The notes: generated by a model not told the origin, from the sequence alone. A stretch of DNA of 29,786 nucleotides from JBAXEO01 sp964541375 (GCA_964541375.1 CAZIPT010000025.1:1-29786); one strand, 5' to 3'. Positions 1 to 8,260 are shown, counted from the first letter of the stretch. Translations and numbers: made by a program.

Positions 1-863
1 ATCGTCGGCACGCCGTAGAGCGCGGTGGCTTTCGCCTTCTGCACCGCCGCCAGCACGATGACCGGGTCGAAGCTCTCGACCATCACCAGCGTCCCGCCGT
101 GCGTCAACGTGGCCAGCACGCCCAGCACGCAGCCGAAGCAGTGAAAGAGCGGCACCGGCAGGCAGACGCGGTCCTCGGCGGTGAACTTCTGGCGCTCGCC
201 GATCCAAAAGCCGTTATTGAGGATGTTGCGGTGCGTGAGCATGACGCCCTTGGGGAACCCCGTCGTGCCGGACGTGTACTGCATGTTGATGGTGTCGGTG
301 TTGGACAGGCCGGACTTCGCGGACGCCAGGATGGTGTCGGGCGCGTGCTCGCCGAGAACCAGCAGCTCAGGGACGTTGTAGAAACCGCGGTGCTTCTCAG
401 GGCCCATGTAGATCAGCGACTTGAGCGTAGGGAACTCGGCCGACGAGAGCCGGCCGCGCTGTTGCGTCGCGGCCTCGGGCACGAGCCCGCGGACGATCTC
501 GATGTAGTCCACGTCGCGAAAAGCATCGATGATGACGAGCGCCTTCATGTCGCTCTGCTTGATCACGTACGCGAGTTCGTGGCTCTTGTAGACCGGGTTG
601 ACCGTCACCAGCACGACGCCGATCTTTGCCGTCGCGAACATGAAGGTCAGCCAGTCGGGAACATTGCGTGCCCAGATGCCAAGGTGGTCGCCGGGCTCCA
701 TGCCGATGGCGAGGAGCCCCTTGGCGAGGCGGTCGACGCGCTCATCGAACTCGGCGTAGGTCCAGTGAAGGTCGCGGTCGGGGTAGACGACGAACTCGCG
801 GTCGGGGTCGGCGGCGACAACCTGCTCGAAGTAGGCGCCGATGGTCTGCTCGGTATGCGGCAT
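1..863 (-). CDS. Acyl-CoA synthetase (AMP-binding family), N-terminal part, cut by the window edge
   Basis: The minus strand encodes 287 residues beginning MPHTEQTIGA and still open at base 1, so only the N-terminal half of a roughly 550-residue enzyme is present. The adenylate-forming P-loop, TSGTTGFPKG, lies at residues 197-206. The flanking sequence (GIWARNVPDW, VTVNPVYKSHEL and the LFHCFGCVLG stretch) is typical of fatty-acyl-CoA ligases, which activate a carboxylic acid with ATP and load it onto CoA. The substrate cannot be read from this part. The ATG at 863 has an AGGGGACG Shine-Dalgarno and sits 13 bases after the stop of the XRE-cupin gene, so the two are probably one transcript. I am sure of the superfamily and less sure that it is a fatty-acid rather than another acyl ligase. 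Confidence 0.9.
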   Translation of the reverse strand, partial: MPHTEQTIGAYFEQVVAADPDREFVVYPDRDLHWTYAEFDERVDRLAKGLLAIGMEPGDHLGIWARNVPDWLTFMFATAKIGVVLVTVNPVYKSHELAYVIKQSDMKALVIIDAFRDVDYIEIVRGLVPEAATQQRGRLSSAEFPTLKSLIYMGPEKHRGFYNVPELLVLGEHAPDTILASAKSGLSNTDTINMQYTSGTTGFPKGVMLTHRNILNNGFWIGERQKFTAEDRVCLPVPLFHCFGCVLGVLATLTHGGTLVMVESFDPVIVLAAVQKAKATALYGVPT

Positions 864-876
864 CTTGGCTCGTCCC

Positions 877-1452
877 CTAAGCCGGCGCGTAGACGACGGC
901 CAGGATGCGCGCGGCTGTCTCACTGTGGGCGCGCAGCTGGTGCGGAACGATCGAGTCGTAGTAGATGCTGTCCCCGGCGCCCAGAACGAGCAGGTCCTTG
1001 CCGTACTCGATCTCGATCTCGCCGTCCATCACGAAGATGAACTCCTCGCCCTCGTGGCTCGACAACGAGTGCGAATCCGACGGCGCGGGATTCACGGTGA
1101 TCATGAACGGTTCCATGTGCCGCGAACTCTTGCCTTCGGCCAGCGCGAAGAAGTCGAGTATGCCGCCGTCGGAAGACGTTGCGAGCGACTTGAGCCGAGC
1201 GACCTCCTCGGCGTGGTCCTTCCGAGTGATGATCGGACCGACCTGCGTGTCATCGTCAAGAAGGGTCCCCAGTCGCACACCCAGTGCGCGCGTGACCTTG
1301 ATGAGCGGCGCGAGCGACGGTGCGAGTTGACCGTCTTCGAGCCCCTGGATGACTTCGAGGTCGCAGTCGCAGCGCTCGGCGAGGTCTTCCTGCGAGAGCT
1401 GCAGTGATTCGCGCAGCGTCGTGATCTTGGCCCCGATGCGGTTGTCTGTCAC
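877..1452 (-). CDS. XRE-family transcriptional regulator with C-terminal cupin domain
   Basis: This 191-residue protein has an N-terminal helix-turn-helix of the Cro/cI type (about residues 7-62, with LQLSQEDLAERC as helices 2-3) and a small C-terminal cupin barrel (about 110-188). The cupin carries H133, E137 and H171 in HEGEEF and VPHQL, the usual metal- or ligand-binding positions. Such proteins are cytoplasmic repressors or activators whose cupin probably binds a small ligand. The start is GTG at 1452, with a purine-rich AAGGGGA site. Its place directly ahead of the acyl-CoA synthetase suggests that it controls that gene and itself, perhaps in response to an acid or acyl-CoA. That role is inferred from context only. 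Confidence 0.92.
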   Translation of the reverse strand: MTDNRIGAKITTLRESLQLSQEDLAERCDCDLEVIQGLEDGQLAPSLAPLIKVTRALGVRLGTLLDDDTQVGPIITRKDHAEEVARLKSLATSSDGGILDFFALAEGKSSRHMEPFMITVNPAPSDSHSLSSHEGEEFIFVMDGEIEIEYGKDLLVLGAGDSIYYDSIVPHQLRAHSETAARILAVVYAPA

Positions 1453-1494
1453 GGCTGTCCCCTTCCCCTGCGCGCCCGGCGCGCGCGTGTGGAC

Positions 1495-1500
1495 AGGGTA
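1495..1500 (-). promoter_or_regulatory. Possible -10 element for the XRE-cupin/acyl-CoA synthetase unit
   Basis: On the minus strand the sequence reads GCGGTACCCT about 45 bases upstream of the GTG start. It resembles the G-rich TA-N3-T elements found upstream of other genes in this window. No convincing -35 was seen. Confidence 0.3.
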
Positions 1501-1530
1501 CCGCGAAGGCGTCGCTGCGTGTACTGCCCA

Positions 1531-1573
1531 GAGTACGAAAAGACCGCCTCGGACGGGCGGCCTCTTCGTACTC
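1531..1573 (-). terminator. Long hairpin after the secreted Ig-like protein gene
   Basis: Arms 1531-1548 and 1556-1573 form an 18-bp stem around a 7-base loop, starting 17 bases past the TAG of the gene ending at 1591. The two imperfect positions are A/C mismatches in a plus-strand RNA but G-U wobbles in a minus-strand RNA. This assigns the structure to the leftward transcript. There is no clear U-tract, so it may act as a stabilising or factor-assisted terminator. Confidence 0.6.
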
Positions 1574-1590
1574 CGTGTGACACGCTGCTG

Positions 1591-2850
1591 CTAGCGGACT
1601 TTGACCGTCCGGTACTTGGAGTAGCCGACGCCAGTGCGATACGCGCGGACTCGCCAGGTGCCACGCGAGGTGAGTCGAAGGGACTTCTTGTAGGCGCCGG
1701 TTGCGTCGGCGGTGGTGGTCAGCTTGAGCCTGCGGATCCACCGACGGCCCGACTTCTTCTCGGCGTAGACGGTGACGCGGGTGCTGGGGCACCTGGCGCC
1801 GGCCCCGATCCTCCCGGCCAGTGAGAACGTACGCCTCGCGTGCACGTGCGCAGGTGCGACCGGAGCGCCGTTCGCGAGCTGCGGCGTGACGAGCATCCAC
1901 TCGCTTTGCGCCTGGCTGAGGTCGTCTCCGCCCCAGTAGACGGCGCGGTAGTAGGTCGGGCGGTCCGGCGTGATCTGGGTGACTACGAAGCCGCCGTCGG
2001 TGCTCTCGTGGAAGTACCCGTCCTCCCACTCCTCGCCGTCGTACGAGTGGTAGATCTTGAGCGTACGCCCGCCCGTGGCGAGCGAGCCGTCAGCGCGTCG
2101 CAGTTCGATCCGGAACGTGACCGGAGTGCCGTAGAGGGGAGCCAGCGTGTCGGGACTCAGCGTGATCGTGGACTTCTCAACTGCGGTGAAGCGCATCTCG
2201 GCGGTGGGTGTCCCCGGCCAGGGCGCCTTGCCGCGAACCGTGAGATATGCGTCCTCCCCCGGCGCGATTTCGTCGGGAAGGTCCCATGAGAACAGCGTGT
2301 CGACGAAGGTGCCGCCATCCATCTCCCTGCCGACAAGATCGACTCCGGAGACGGTGACCGAGGAGGTGTTGGTCACGGAGACGTTGTAGACGCGCATGCC
2401 GTCCTCGAGATACGGGCTGCTCACCCCTCTGAGCTTTAGGTTGATGGCGCCGGTCGTGCCGGTCTGTTTGTAGGCATACGCGGTCGCCGAGTCCACCGTC
2501 CACGTCGTCTCGATGCCGCATGGCCAAGACTCATGGAAGGTGGTCCACTGATTGGGCGCAAGAAACTGACAGCCGACCCAGATGTCGCTGGTCTTGTCGG
2601 CGTCCTCGGCCCATGAGACGCGGACCTTGTCGACCTTCACCGTCACGGAGCTGTCGTTGGTGATCATTCCGTCGACGAACCGCAGGTTGGTTCTCGGGTC
2701 GGGATTGTAGAGGTAGCCACGGGCCTCCGCCGGGATCGTGACCGTGGCCTCCTCGCACGCGAGTGCAAAGGCGGGCATCGCGAGCATCACCGCCATCGCC
2801 GATACCACCATGATGCTGAACGCGCCGGCCAGCCGTCTGGCGTAGCTCAT
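1591..2850 (-). CDS. Secreted protein with Ig-like/beta-sandwich domains, function unknown
   Basis: The reading frame extends upstream, but the likely start is ATG 2850, which has a strong GAGGAGGGG site and begins a signal peptide (residues 1-31, ending AFALA). The mature part, about 388 residues, looks all-beta. It has repeated TNTSSVTVSGV- and DSSVTVKVDKV-like strands in the first half, and an Ig-like segment near the middle (SPDTLAPLYGTPVTFRIELR onward). A C-terminal segment ends KYRTVKVR and resembles the terminal modules of the subtilisin and multicopper oxidase in this window. No catalytic motif is visible. A cysteine follows the hydrophobic segment (ALAC), but the lipobox is poor, so I favour plain secretion. 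It is probably a surface or matrix protein. Confidence 0.8.
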   Translation of the reverse strand: MSYARRLAGAFSIMVVSAMAVMLAMPAFALACEEATVTIPAEARGYLYNPDPRTNLRFVDGMITNDSSVTVKVDKVRVSWAEDADKTSDIWVGCQFLAPNQWTTFHESWPCGIETTWTVDSATAYAYKQTGTTGAINLKLRGVSSPYLEDGMRVYNVSVTNTSSVTVSGVDLVGREMDGGTFVDTLFSWDLPDEIAPGEDAYLTVRGKAPWPGTPTAEMRFTAVEKSTITLSPDTLAPLYGTPVTFRIELRRADGSLATGGRTLKIYHSYDGEEWEDGYFHESTDGGFVVTQITPDRPTYYRAVYWGGDDLSQAQSEWMLVTPQLANGAPVAPAHVHARRTFSLAGRIGAGARCPSTRVTVYAEKKSGRRWIRRLKLTTTADATGAYKKSLRLTSRGTWRVRAYRTGVGYSKYRTVKVR

Positions 2851-2996
2851 CGACCCCTCCTCGGGACGGCCGCGCCCAGCGGCCTGCCATCGTGTCGTAG
2901 TGAGGGTATCGGCAGGAACGGGTCCGGCATAAGAGGGTGTCCCACGGTCCAAGCGTTGCGCTGTGATTACCGTCACGCCGTTGCAGCCTCTAGGGG

Positions 2997-3002
2997 TATC
3001 CT
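2997..3002 (+). promoter_or_regulatory. Possible extended -10 for the hydrolase/deacetylase unit
   Basis: GGGG precedes TATCCT 39 bases upstream of the ATG at 3041. This is one of the recurrent GGGTA-type elements in the window. A -35 is not obvious. Confidence 0.35.
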
Positions 3003-3040
3003 CCTCAGTGAAACCTCGGCCAGGTCTCAAGGGAAGGCGC

Positions 3041-5224
3041 ATGCCAACAGAGCTGGACAAACTGCGGCTGTACGTCCGCATTGACGAGGGCGAAGGCCCC
3101 GTCATGGTGCTGCTCCACGGCATCAACTCCGATGCCAGCGACTGGCGCAAGGTCATCGATACAATCGGCAGCGGCTACCGATTCATCGCGCCGGACCTTC
3201 TCGGCTTCGGGGAGTCGCCCAAGCCGGAGGATATCGAGTACACCGCCGACGACCACGTCGCGGTGCTCGAGGCGACCCTCAGAGACCTGGGCGTGGACCG
3301 GCCGTTCCTGCTGGTCGGCTACTCGCTGGGCGGCGACATAGCGGTGCGCTACGGCTCGACCTATCCCGAGAAGCTCAGGCGCTTGTTCATGCTTTCGGCC
3401 CCGTTCTATCTGCCGCCCGAGGCATTCGAGCGACACGGATTCGGCATCCAGTTCCTCAAGGTGATCCTCTTCCAGCGAGTGTGGGAGTTCATCTCGAACT
3501 CCAAGAAGGTCGACAACCCGCTCTACGCCTTCGCGGATGGCCGAGGTCAGGAGTTCGCGAAGCAGTTCCTGCGCACCGACGACGTCCCCAAGCACTGGGA
3601 CATCATGAGCAAGAACCTGCGCAACTGCATAGGCAAGGCGACCTTCGTCGACGACCTGCCCAAGCTGTCTATGCCGGTGACGTTCGCGCTGGGCATCCGC
3701 GATCCGATCGTCCATCCCGACCAGACCCCCGACCTCAAGAGGCTCAAGCCCGACATCGACATCAAGCGCATCGTGGGACTCTCGGCGGACCACTTCCTGC
3801 TGGTCAACATCCCCGAGACCGTGGCGAACGAGATCATGCGCGACGAGGTGCGCGAGCTGTCGGTCCGGTATCGCGCAGGCACCGGCGCCCCGACCGTCTT
3901 CCTGCATGGGATCTTCGAGGATCCGACGTTCTGGAAGCCGGTGGCCACGGCGCTCTCATCGCGCGGGGAGACGGCGATGATTGATCTGCTCGGCTTCGGC
4001 GAGTCTCCAAAGCCGTTGTCGTCGCACTACACGCTCGCCGATCACAGCGATGCCATCGTGCGCACGCTCCTGCGTGATTACCCCGGCCGACAGGTGCGGC
4101 TCGTCGGACACAGTTTCGGGGGACTGGTGGCCCTGGCGGTCGCCGAGGCCGAACCGAAGCTGGTGAACGAGGTAGTCGCCTTCTCCCCGCTGCTCCTGGC
4201 GCCCGCGGGCGAGGAGGACTCGGTCAACACGACTTCAGCCGAGATTCACGCGATGAACGATCGTATGCGGGAGATGGCCGGCGATCGCAGATCGCGCGTC
4301 GCGGCGGACCGGGCCGAGGAGCGCATCATGCCCCTGATGCGCTCGGTGGAAAACGCCGTCATCCCGACCAGCGCCCAAACGATCCTCGAGAACGAGCCGC
4401 TTCCCTTCACGCTCGTGCTGCCTACTCAAGACCGCGAAGAACCCTGCACCTATCTCGCGGAGCTTGCGGGCAAGGCCGATCTCGGCACTGCGATCAGGCC
4501 GCCCGGCACCAGGATGCTCCCGCTGGAGGACCCGGGCGCGACCGTCCTGCTGCTCGACGCCGGCGCCGAAAGTGAAGCCCGGATCGCGGAATCCCTGCCT
4601 CGGGCGAAGCCCAACGCCGCATTGGGCGACGTGCGCGCGGTGTTCGCGAGCACCGCGAACACGATCATGTGGCGAGGCCTCGGTACCCTGGTTCTCGGAC
4701 TCTGGATCCTGAGCGTCCGCCAGGTGAACCCGCGCCTGATCGCTTTCGCGTTCGCAATCTGGGTGGCTGTGGAAGGTGTGTCTACCATCTCGGGCGCGGT
4801 CGGTCTGCGCCGCACAGGTTCCACCGCTTGGGTGCCCTGGTTTCTTATGGGCCTTCTCTCGTTCGGCGTCGCCGCAATCCTGCTCACCCGGACCGACCTG
4901 ACCATGCGCATCATCGCCCTCGTCATCACGTTCCGCGCCCTCTACATCGGGTTGGCCGATCTCTACGTCGCCCGCCGAGTCAGCAATACGCCGACCGCCC
5001 GGTGGATCCTGGTACTTCAGGGGCTGCTCGGCATCGTGGTGGGAATCACCGTATTCTTCGCCGGTGTCGGCGCGAACATCCTGCAGTGGGTCATTGGCGG
5101 CTACTTTGCTGTCTCGGGCGTCTCGGCAATGGTGTATGCGATCGTGAACCGCGTCACGGTGACCAGGCGCGTTCATTCGGCCCTGATGCGTGAAAGAGAG
5201 GCCGCTCAAGCGGTCCGAAACTAG
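3041..5224 (+). CDS. Tandem alpha/beta-hydrolase fused to a HdeD/DUF308-type membrane domain
   Basis: This 727-residue protein contains three units. Residues 1-265 are an alpha/beta-hydrolase with a complete likely triad: S95 in GYSLG, D221 in GIRDP and H251 in SADH. Residues 275-515 form a second hydrolase with S358 in GHSFG and a possible acid near D464. The position where the histidine should fall (PLEDPGATVLLLDAG) has none, so this copy may be inactive. Residues 540-705 hold about six hydrophobic helices resembling the HdeD/DUF308 family. No signal peptide is present, so the hydrolases probably face the cytoplasm. ATG 3041 was chosen over an upstream start because of its AAGGGAAGG site. 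The stop is 10 bases before the deacetylase start, so the two are co-transcribed. The substrate is unknown; an ester or lipid is a reasonable guess for a membrane-tethered hydrolase. Confidence 0.85.
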   Translation: MPTELDKLRLYVRIDEGEGPVMVLLHGINSDASDWRKVIDTIGSGYRFIAPDLLGFGESPKPEDIEYTADDHVAVLEATLRDLGVDRPFLLVGYSLGGDIAVRYGSTYPEKLRRLFMLSAPFYLPPEAFERHGFGIQFLKVILFQRVWEFISNSKKVDNPLYAFADGRGQEFAKQFLRTDDVPKHWDIMSKNLRNCIGKATFVDDLPKLSMPVTFALGIRDPIVHPDQTPDLKRLKPDIDIKRIVGLSADHFLLVNIPETVANEIMRDEVRELSVRYRAGTGAPTVFLHGIFEDPTFWKPVATALSSRGETAMIDLLGFGESPKPLSSHYTLADHSDAIVRTLLRDYPGRQVRLVGHSFGGLVALAVAEAEPKLVNEVVAFSPLLLAPAGEEDSVNTTSAEIHAMNDRMREMAGDRRSRVAADRAEERIMPLMRSVENAVIPTSAQTILENEPLPFTLVLPTQDREEPCTYLAELAGKADLGTAIRPPGTRMLPLEDPGATVLLLDAGAESEARIAESLPRAKPNAALGDVRAVFASTANTIMWRGLGTLVLGLWILSVRQVNPRLIAFAFAIWVAVEGVSTISGAVGLRRTGSTAWVPWFLMGLLSFGVAAILLTRTDLTMRIIALVITFRALYIGLADLYVARRVSNTPTARWILVLQGLLGIVVGITVFFAGVGANILQWVIGGYFAVSGVSAMVYAIVNRVTVTRRVHSALMREREAAQAVRN

Positions 5225-5234
5225 AGGAGTCATC

Positions 5235-6215
5235 GTGGCGCTCCGCGTCCGCTCGTTCATCGTCCTGTCCGCGCTGCTGGCGTTCGCTCTGAGTTTCACG
5301 AGCGCGGCCCTCGCAATCGCGCCGCCGGTCCCCTCGGTGCACGTGAGCGCGCCGATCGCACTACGCGCGGGTACGTCGTTTGTCGCTCGCGGCACCGCGG
5401 GCGACGGCGTGACCGCCGACGAGACCGTCGCGCTGTTGCTCAAGCGGCGGGAAGGTTCGGCGTGGGTCGAGGTCGCTTCGTACTCGGCGACGACCACCGC
5501 GAGCGGGTCCTTCTCGGCAAGGATCGTGGTGCCGTCGCGTGGACACTGGCGGGTCTTTGCTACGCTCCCGGCTACGGCTGGCCATGAGGCCGGCACGGGG
5601 TCCTCGGCGACGTTCAAGGCCGTGGGCAAGAAGGTCGTCGCGCTGACGTTTGACGACGGGCCCTGGCGCTCCTCGACCGACAGGATCGCTGCGTCCCTGA
5701 AGCGCTACGACGCCGATGCGACGTTCTTCATGCTCGGCTCTCAGGTGGGCGGCCAGTCGGCGCGCGCCAAAGCGATCGTCGCCGCGGGTAACGAGGCCAG
5801 CGTGCACAGTTGGGGCCACGCCAACATGGCGCGCCGCAGCAGCCGAGCCAACGCCGCCGACCTCAAACGCAGCAAGGCCGCGATCGCGAAGGCGACGGGC
5901 GTGACCCCCGTGTGGTTCAGGCCGCCCTACGGCTCAACCAGCTCCGCGCTCAAGCGCACCGCGAGCGGAGTGGGGCTGCGGCAGGTGATCTGGACCGTCG
6001 ACACGCTTGACTGGCGCTACCGCAACGCCGGCTCTATCTCCTCACGCGCGCTGAAGGGCTCGCGATCGGGAGCGGTGATCCTGATGCATGACGGTGGCGG
6101 GAACCGCTCGGCGACCGTCGCGGCGGTGCCCACGATCCTCAAGACGCTGCGCTCACGAGGCTACGACTTCGTGACGATGAGCGAACTCGCGGCGCTGGGA
6201 TACAAGGTGCGCTAA
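5235..6215 (+). CDS. Secreted polysaccharide deacetylase (NodB/CE4) with N-terminal Ig-like domain
   Basis: GTG 5235 follows an AGAGGAG site and begins a 326-residue protein with a signal peptide (about 1-28), an Ig-like segment (32-130) and a NodB domain (133-322). All five CE4 motifs are present: TFDDGP (138-143, base D140 and metal D141), HSWGH (metal H191 and H195), RPPYG (229-233), DTLDW (256-260) and LMHDGG (284-288). The family removes N- or O-acetyl groups from peptidoglycan, chitin-like or other amino-sugar polymers outside the membrane. Here cell-wall or exopolysaccharide modification is most likely. The gene is 10 bases downstream of the double hydrolase. The Ig-like part resembles the modules on other secreted proteins here and may position the enzyme on the wall. 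Confidence 0.93.
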   Translation: MALRVRSFIVLSALLAFALSFTSAALAIAPPVPSVHVSAPIALRAGTSFVARGTAGDGVTADETVALLLKRREGSAWVEVASYSATTTASGSFSARIVVPSRGHWRVFATLPATAGHEAGTGSSATFKAVGKKVVALTFDDGPWRSSTDRIAASLKRYDADATFFMLGSQVGGQSARAKAIVAAGNEASVHSWGHANMARRSSRANAADLKRSKAAIAKATGVTPVWFRPPYGSTSSALKRTASGVGLRQVIWTVDTLDWRYRNAGSISSRALKGSRSGAVILMHDGGGNRSATVAAVPTILKTLRSRGYDFVTMSELAALGYKVR

Positions 6216-6233
6216 TCCGGCAGAGCTGCTCGG

Positions 6234-6476
6234 CTAGCCCTCGCCGTCGATGCGGTCGAGAAGCTTCTCTGTGTCGGCCTCGGCCACGGCGCCTTCCGCC
6301 GACACCAGATCGCCCGAGTTACCGGACAGCATCGAGCCGGCCTCGACGGCGATCCCCACGACCTTACCGACCGCGTCACGAAAATCGCGCTTGGGGCTGT
6401 GCTTGTCCTCCGGCTTCTCGGCGGGCGCGGACTCGGAGCCCTCTTGCGGAGCGTCCGGGGTGATGTCGTCAGTCAT
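6234..6476 (-). CDS. Small acidic hypothetical protein (80 aa)
   Basis: ATG 6476 is preceded by a good GAGGAG site. The product is 80 residues, with a Pro/Glu/Ser-rich, probably disordered first half (DAPQEGSESAPAEKPED), a short hydrophobic stretch (VGKVVGIAVEAGSML, about 38-50) and an acidic end. The hydrophobic stretch is too polar for a confident membrane helix. I do not recognise a family. It is convergent with the deacetylase gene and divergent from ppk2. Confidence 0.7.
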   Translation of the reverse strand: MTDDITPDAPQEGSESAPAEKPEDKHSPKRDFRDAVGKVVGIAVEAGSMLSGNSGDLVSAEGAVAEADTEKLLDRIDGEG

Positions 6477-6594
6477 GATGGCTCCTCGGTTGCGGCGAGC
6501 GCGTGGCTCGGAATCGTCTGTGAGTACGCCTGCATTGTACCCGCCTTGGCAGCGCGTGCGCGACCGTCGTGCGTAGGCAAGCGGTGCGCAGGGG

Positions 6595-6600
6595 TACCAT
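6595..6600 (+). promoter_or_regulatory. Possible extended -10 for ppk2
   Basis: GGGG directly precedes TACCAT, 39 bases upstream of the ppk2 ATG. The same TACCAT hexamer with a G-run occurs before the cobalamin-binding gene at 25777. Confidence 0.4.
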
Positions 6601-6638
6601 CCTCGTGACAGTCCGCATACCCGCCGAGGAGCCGTCGG

Positions 6639-7496
6639 ATGTCCAAGGACGAACCCAAGCACGACCACGCCGAGAAGCCCGTCGCGGCTGACCGAGAAGC
6701 TCACACCACCAAGAACGGCAAACTCGACCGTGCCTTCTACGAGGACGAACTGCTCAAGCTTCAGATCGAGCTGGTCAAACTCCAGGAGTGGGTGCGGCAA
6801 GAGGGTCTGAGAGTAGTCGTGATCTTCGAGGGCCGCGACGCGGCCGGCAAGGGCGGCACCATCAAGCGCGTCACCGCCGCTCTCAACCCTCGCATCTGCC
6901 GCGTGGTCGCACTGCCCTCGCCCACCGACCGCGAGAAGTCGCAGTGGTACTTCCAGCGCTACGTCGAGCAGCTACCCGCAGCCGGCGAGATCGTTCTCTT
7001 CGACCGCTCCTGGTACAACCGGGCCGGAGTCGAGAGTGTCATGGGCTTCGCCACCCCCGAGCAGGTCGAGGAGTTCTTCCGTGACTGCCCCGAGTTCGAG
7101 CGGATGCTCATGCGCTCGGGCGTCACGCTGGTCAAGTACTGGTTCTCGGTCTCCGACGAAGAGCAGGACAAGCGCTTTCAGGACCGCCTCGACAACCCGC
7201 TCAAGCGATGGAAGTTCTCGGAGATGGACCTTGAGGGCCGCGACCGCTGGGAAGAGTACTCGCGAGCCAAGGACGAGATGTTCAAGTACACCGACACCAA
7301 GGAATCGCCCTGGTGGGTCGTCGACAGCAACGACAAGAAGCGCGCGAGGCTCAACTGCATCAGCCACCTCCTGAGCGTGATCCCGTATCAGGATGTCACC
7401 CCTCCGGCGATGGTTCTCCGGCCGCGCAAGGAAGCCAGCAAGGGATACATGCGCGTGCCCATCGATTCCCAGACGTTCGTGCCAACGCGCTACTAG
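6639..7496 (+). CDS. ppk2: Polyphosphate kinase 2 (PPK2), probably class I
   Basis: This 285-residue cytoplasmic P-loop kinase has Walker A GRDAAGKGG (residues 65-73) and the Walker B/lid region LFDRSWYNRAGVE (about 120-132), both hallmarks of PPK2. PPK2 enzymes transfer phosphate between polyphosphate and nucleotides, usually making ATP or GTP from ADP or GDP plus polyphosphate. The single-domain length and the DRSWYNRAGVE form fit class I (nucleoside-diphosphate-using) members. The first 28 residues are a charged, His-containing extension. ATG 6639 has a GAGGA site 8 bases upstream. The gene appears monocistronic. The family assignment is secure; the class is inferred from motif resemblance. 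Confidence 0.95.
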   Translation: MSKDEPKHDHAEKPVAADREAHTTKNGKLDRAFYEDELLKLQIELVKLQEWVRQEGLRVVVIFEGRDAAGKGGTIKRVTAALNPRICRVVALPSPTDREKSQWYFQRYVEQLPAAGEIVLFDRSWYNRAGVESVMGFATPEQVEEFFRDCPEFERMLMRSGVTLVKYWFSVSDEEQDKRFQDRLDNPLKRWKFSEMDLEGRDRWEEYSRAKDEMFKYTDTKESPWWVVDSNDKKRARLNCISHLLSVIPYQDVTPPAMVLRPRKEASKGYMRVPIDSQTFVPTRY

Positions 7497-7604
7497 CGGC
7501 GACGGCCAAGACCGACCCGGCGCGGTTCTTTGGGTTCTCTCACATTGCGACCCGGGGCACGCGCGGTGCTTTCCTCAGGGCCAACCGATTGAAGGGATTG
7601 GTCC

Positions 7605-8051
7605 ATGAAGAAGCTCGTCACAGCTGCGGTTGCGTTGGTGTTTGGCGCTACGTTGCTCGCTGCTCCGACTGTCGCCCTTAGCGTCCCGGGCAACTCGTGT
7701 AACCCGCCGGCCGGCCACGGTCGAAGCGGTTGCCACCGCGTGACCGTGTCGTCCGCTACACAAGCCAAAGCCAGGGCAGCCCAGAAGGCCCGTGCCCGTG
7801 CGAAGGCCCAGGCTGCGGTGCGCGCCAAGGCGAAGGCCAAAGCAGAGGCCGCCGAGAAGAAGCGGGTGGCAACAGCCGCGGCACAGGCAGTAGCAGCTCA
7901 GAAGGCCGCCGATGAGGCCGCGGCTGCGCCGGTCTCCGCCCCGCAGATGGCACCCACGGCAGTCACCCCGTCAGCTCCGGCTGCTCCCGATGCCAGTGCT
8001 CCGGCGACCACACCTTGGTGGATAGCGCTCTGGCACATGATCGCCGGATAA
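7605..8051 (+). CDS. Small secreted Ala/Lys-rich helical protein
   Basis: ATG 7605 has an AAGGGA site. The 148-residue product begins with a clear signal peptide (MKKLVTAAVALVFGATLLAA). A short segment with two cysteines follows (SCNPPAGHGRSGC, about 31-43), then a strongly basic Ala/Lys/Arg helix with heptad-like KARAKAQAAV repeats (about 53-110), an Ala/Pro-rich linker and an aromatic tail (WWIALWHM). The composition suggests a rigid helix that could bind anionic polymers such as nucleic acid, teichoic acid or polyphosphate. This is inferred from charge only. It lies between ppk2 and a strong terminator. No family was recognised. Confidence 0.75.
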   Translation: MKKLVTAAVALVFGATLLAAPTVALSVPGNSCNPPAGHGRSGCHRVTVSSATQAKARAAQKARARAKAQAAVRAKAKAKAEAAEKKRVATAAAQAVAAQKAADEAAAAPVSAPQMAPTAVTPSAPAAPDASAPATTPWWIALWHMIAG

Positions 8052-8100
8052 ACGAAGGTCGCCAATCAACCGCGCTTGAACGTCGATCAATACGACAGCA

Positions 8101-8138
8101 ACGAAAGAACCCACCCCGATCGGGGTGGGTTCTTTCGT
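8101..8138 (+). terminator. Perfect 38-bp palindromic terminator
   Basis: The 38 bases from ACGAAAGAAC to GTTCTTTCGT are an exact inverted repeat centred on GATC. They can form a stem of about 17 bp with a GATC loop and an A-rich/U-rich outer end. It lies 50 bases after the stop of the Ala/Lys-rich protein gene. Because it is a perfect palindrome it could work in either direction. Confidence 0.85.
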
Positions 8139-8157
8139 CAAACGGTGTCGGAAGGGG

Positions 8158-8163
8158 TAAGAC
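8158..8163 (+). promoter_or_regulatory. Weak candidate -10 for the diguanylate cyclase gene
   Basis: GGGG precedes TAAGAC just after the palindromic terminator and about 100 bases before the proposed TTG start. It lacks the final T of the usual element and no -35 is evident. Confidence 0.2.
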
Positions 8164-8260
8164 ACTGATATGCCCGCCGTCACGGTGCAAGGCCGGCCAC
8201 GGAGATCGCAGTGTCGTCTCGGCTCGCAGTGAGTGCCCACGGATTCCTTGGAAGGCTCCT

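Noticed and set aside
99..1040. A 313-residue plus-strand open frame at the left edge.
   Set aside because: It is antisense to the acyl-CoA synthetase and XRE-cupin genes, which carry clear family motifs. Its composition is typical of GC-rich shadow frames.
4235..5629. A 464-residue minus-strand frame under the hydrolase and deacetylase genes.
   Set aside because: It crosses the junction of two well-supported plus-strand genes and has an Arg/Ala/Asp-rich shadow composition with no motif.
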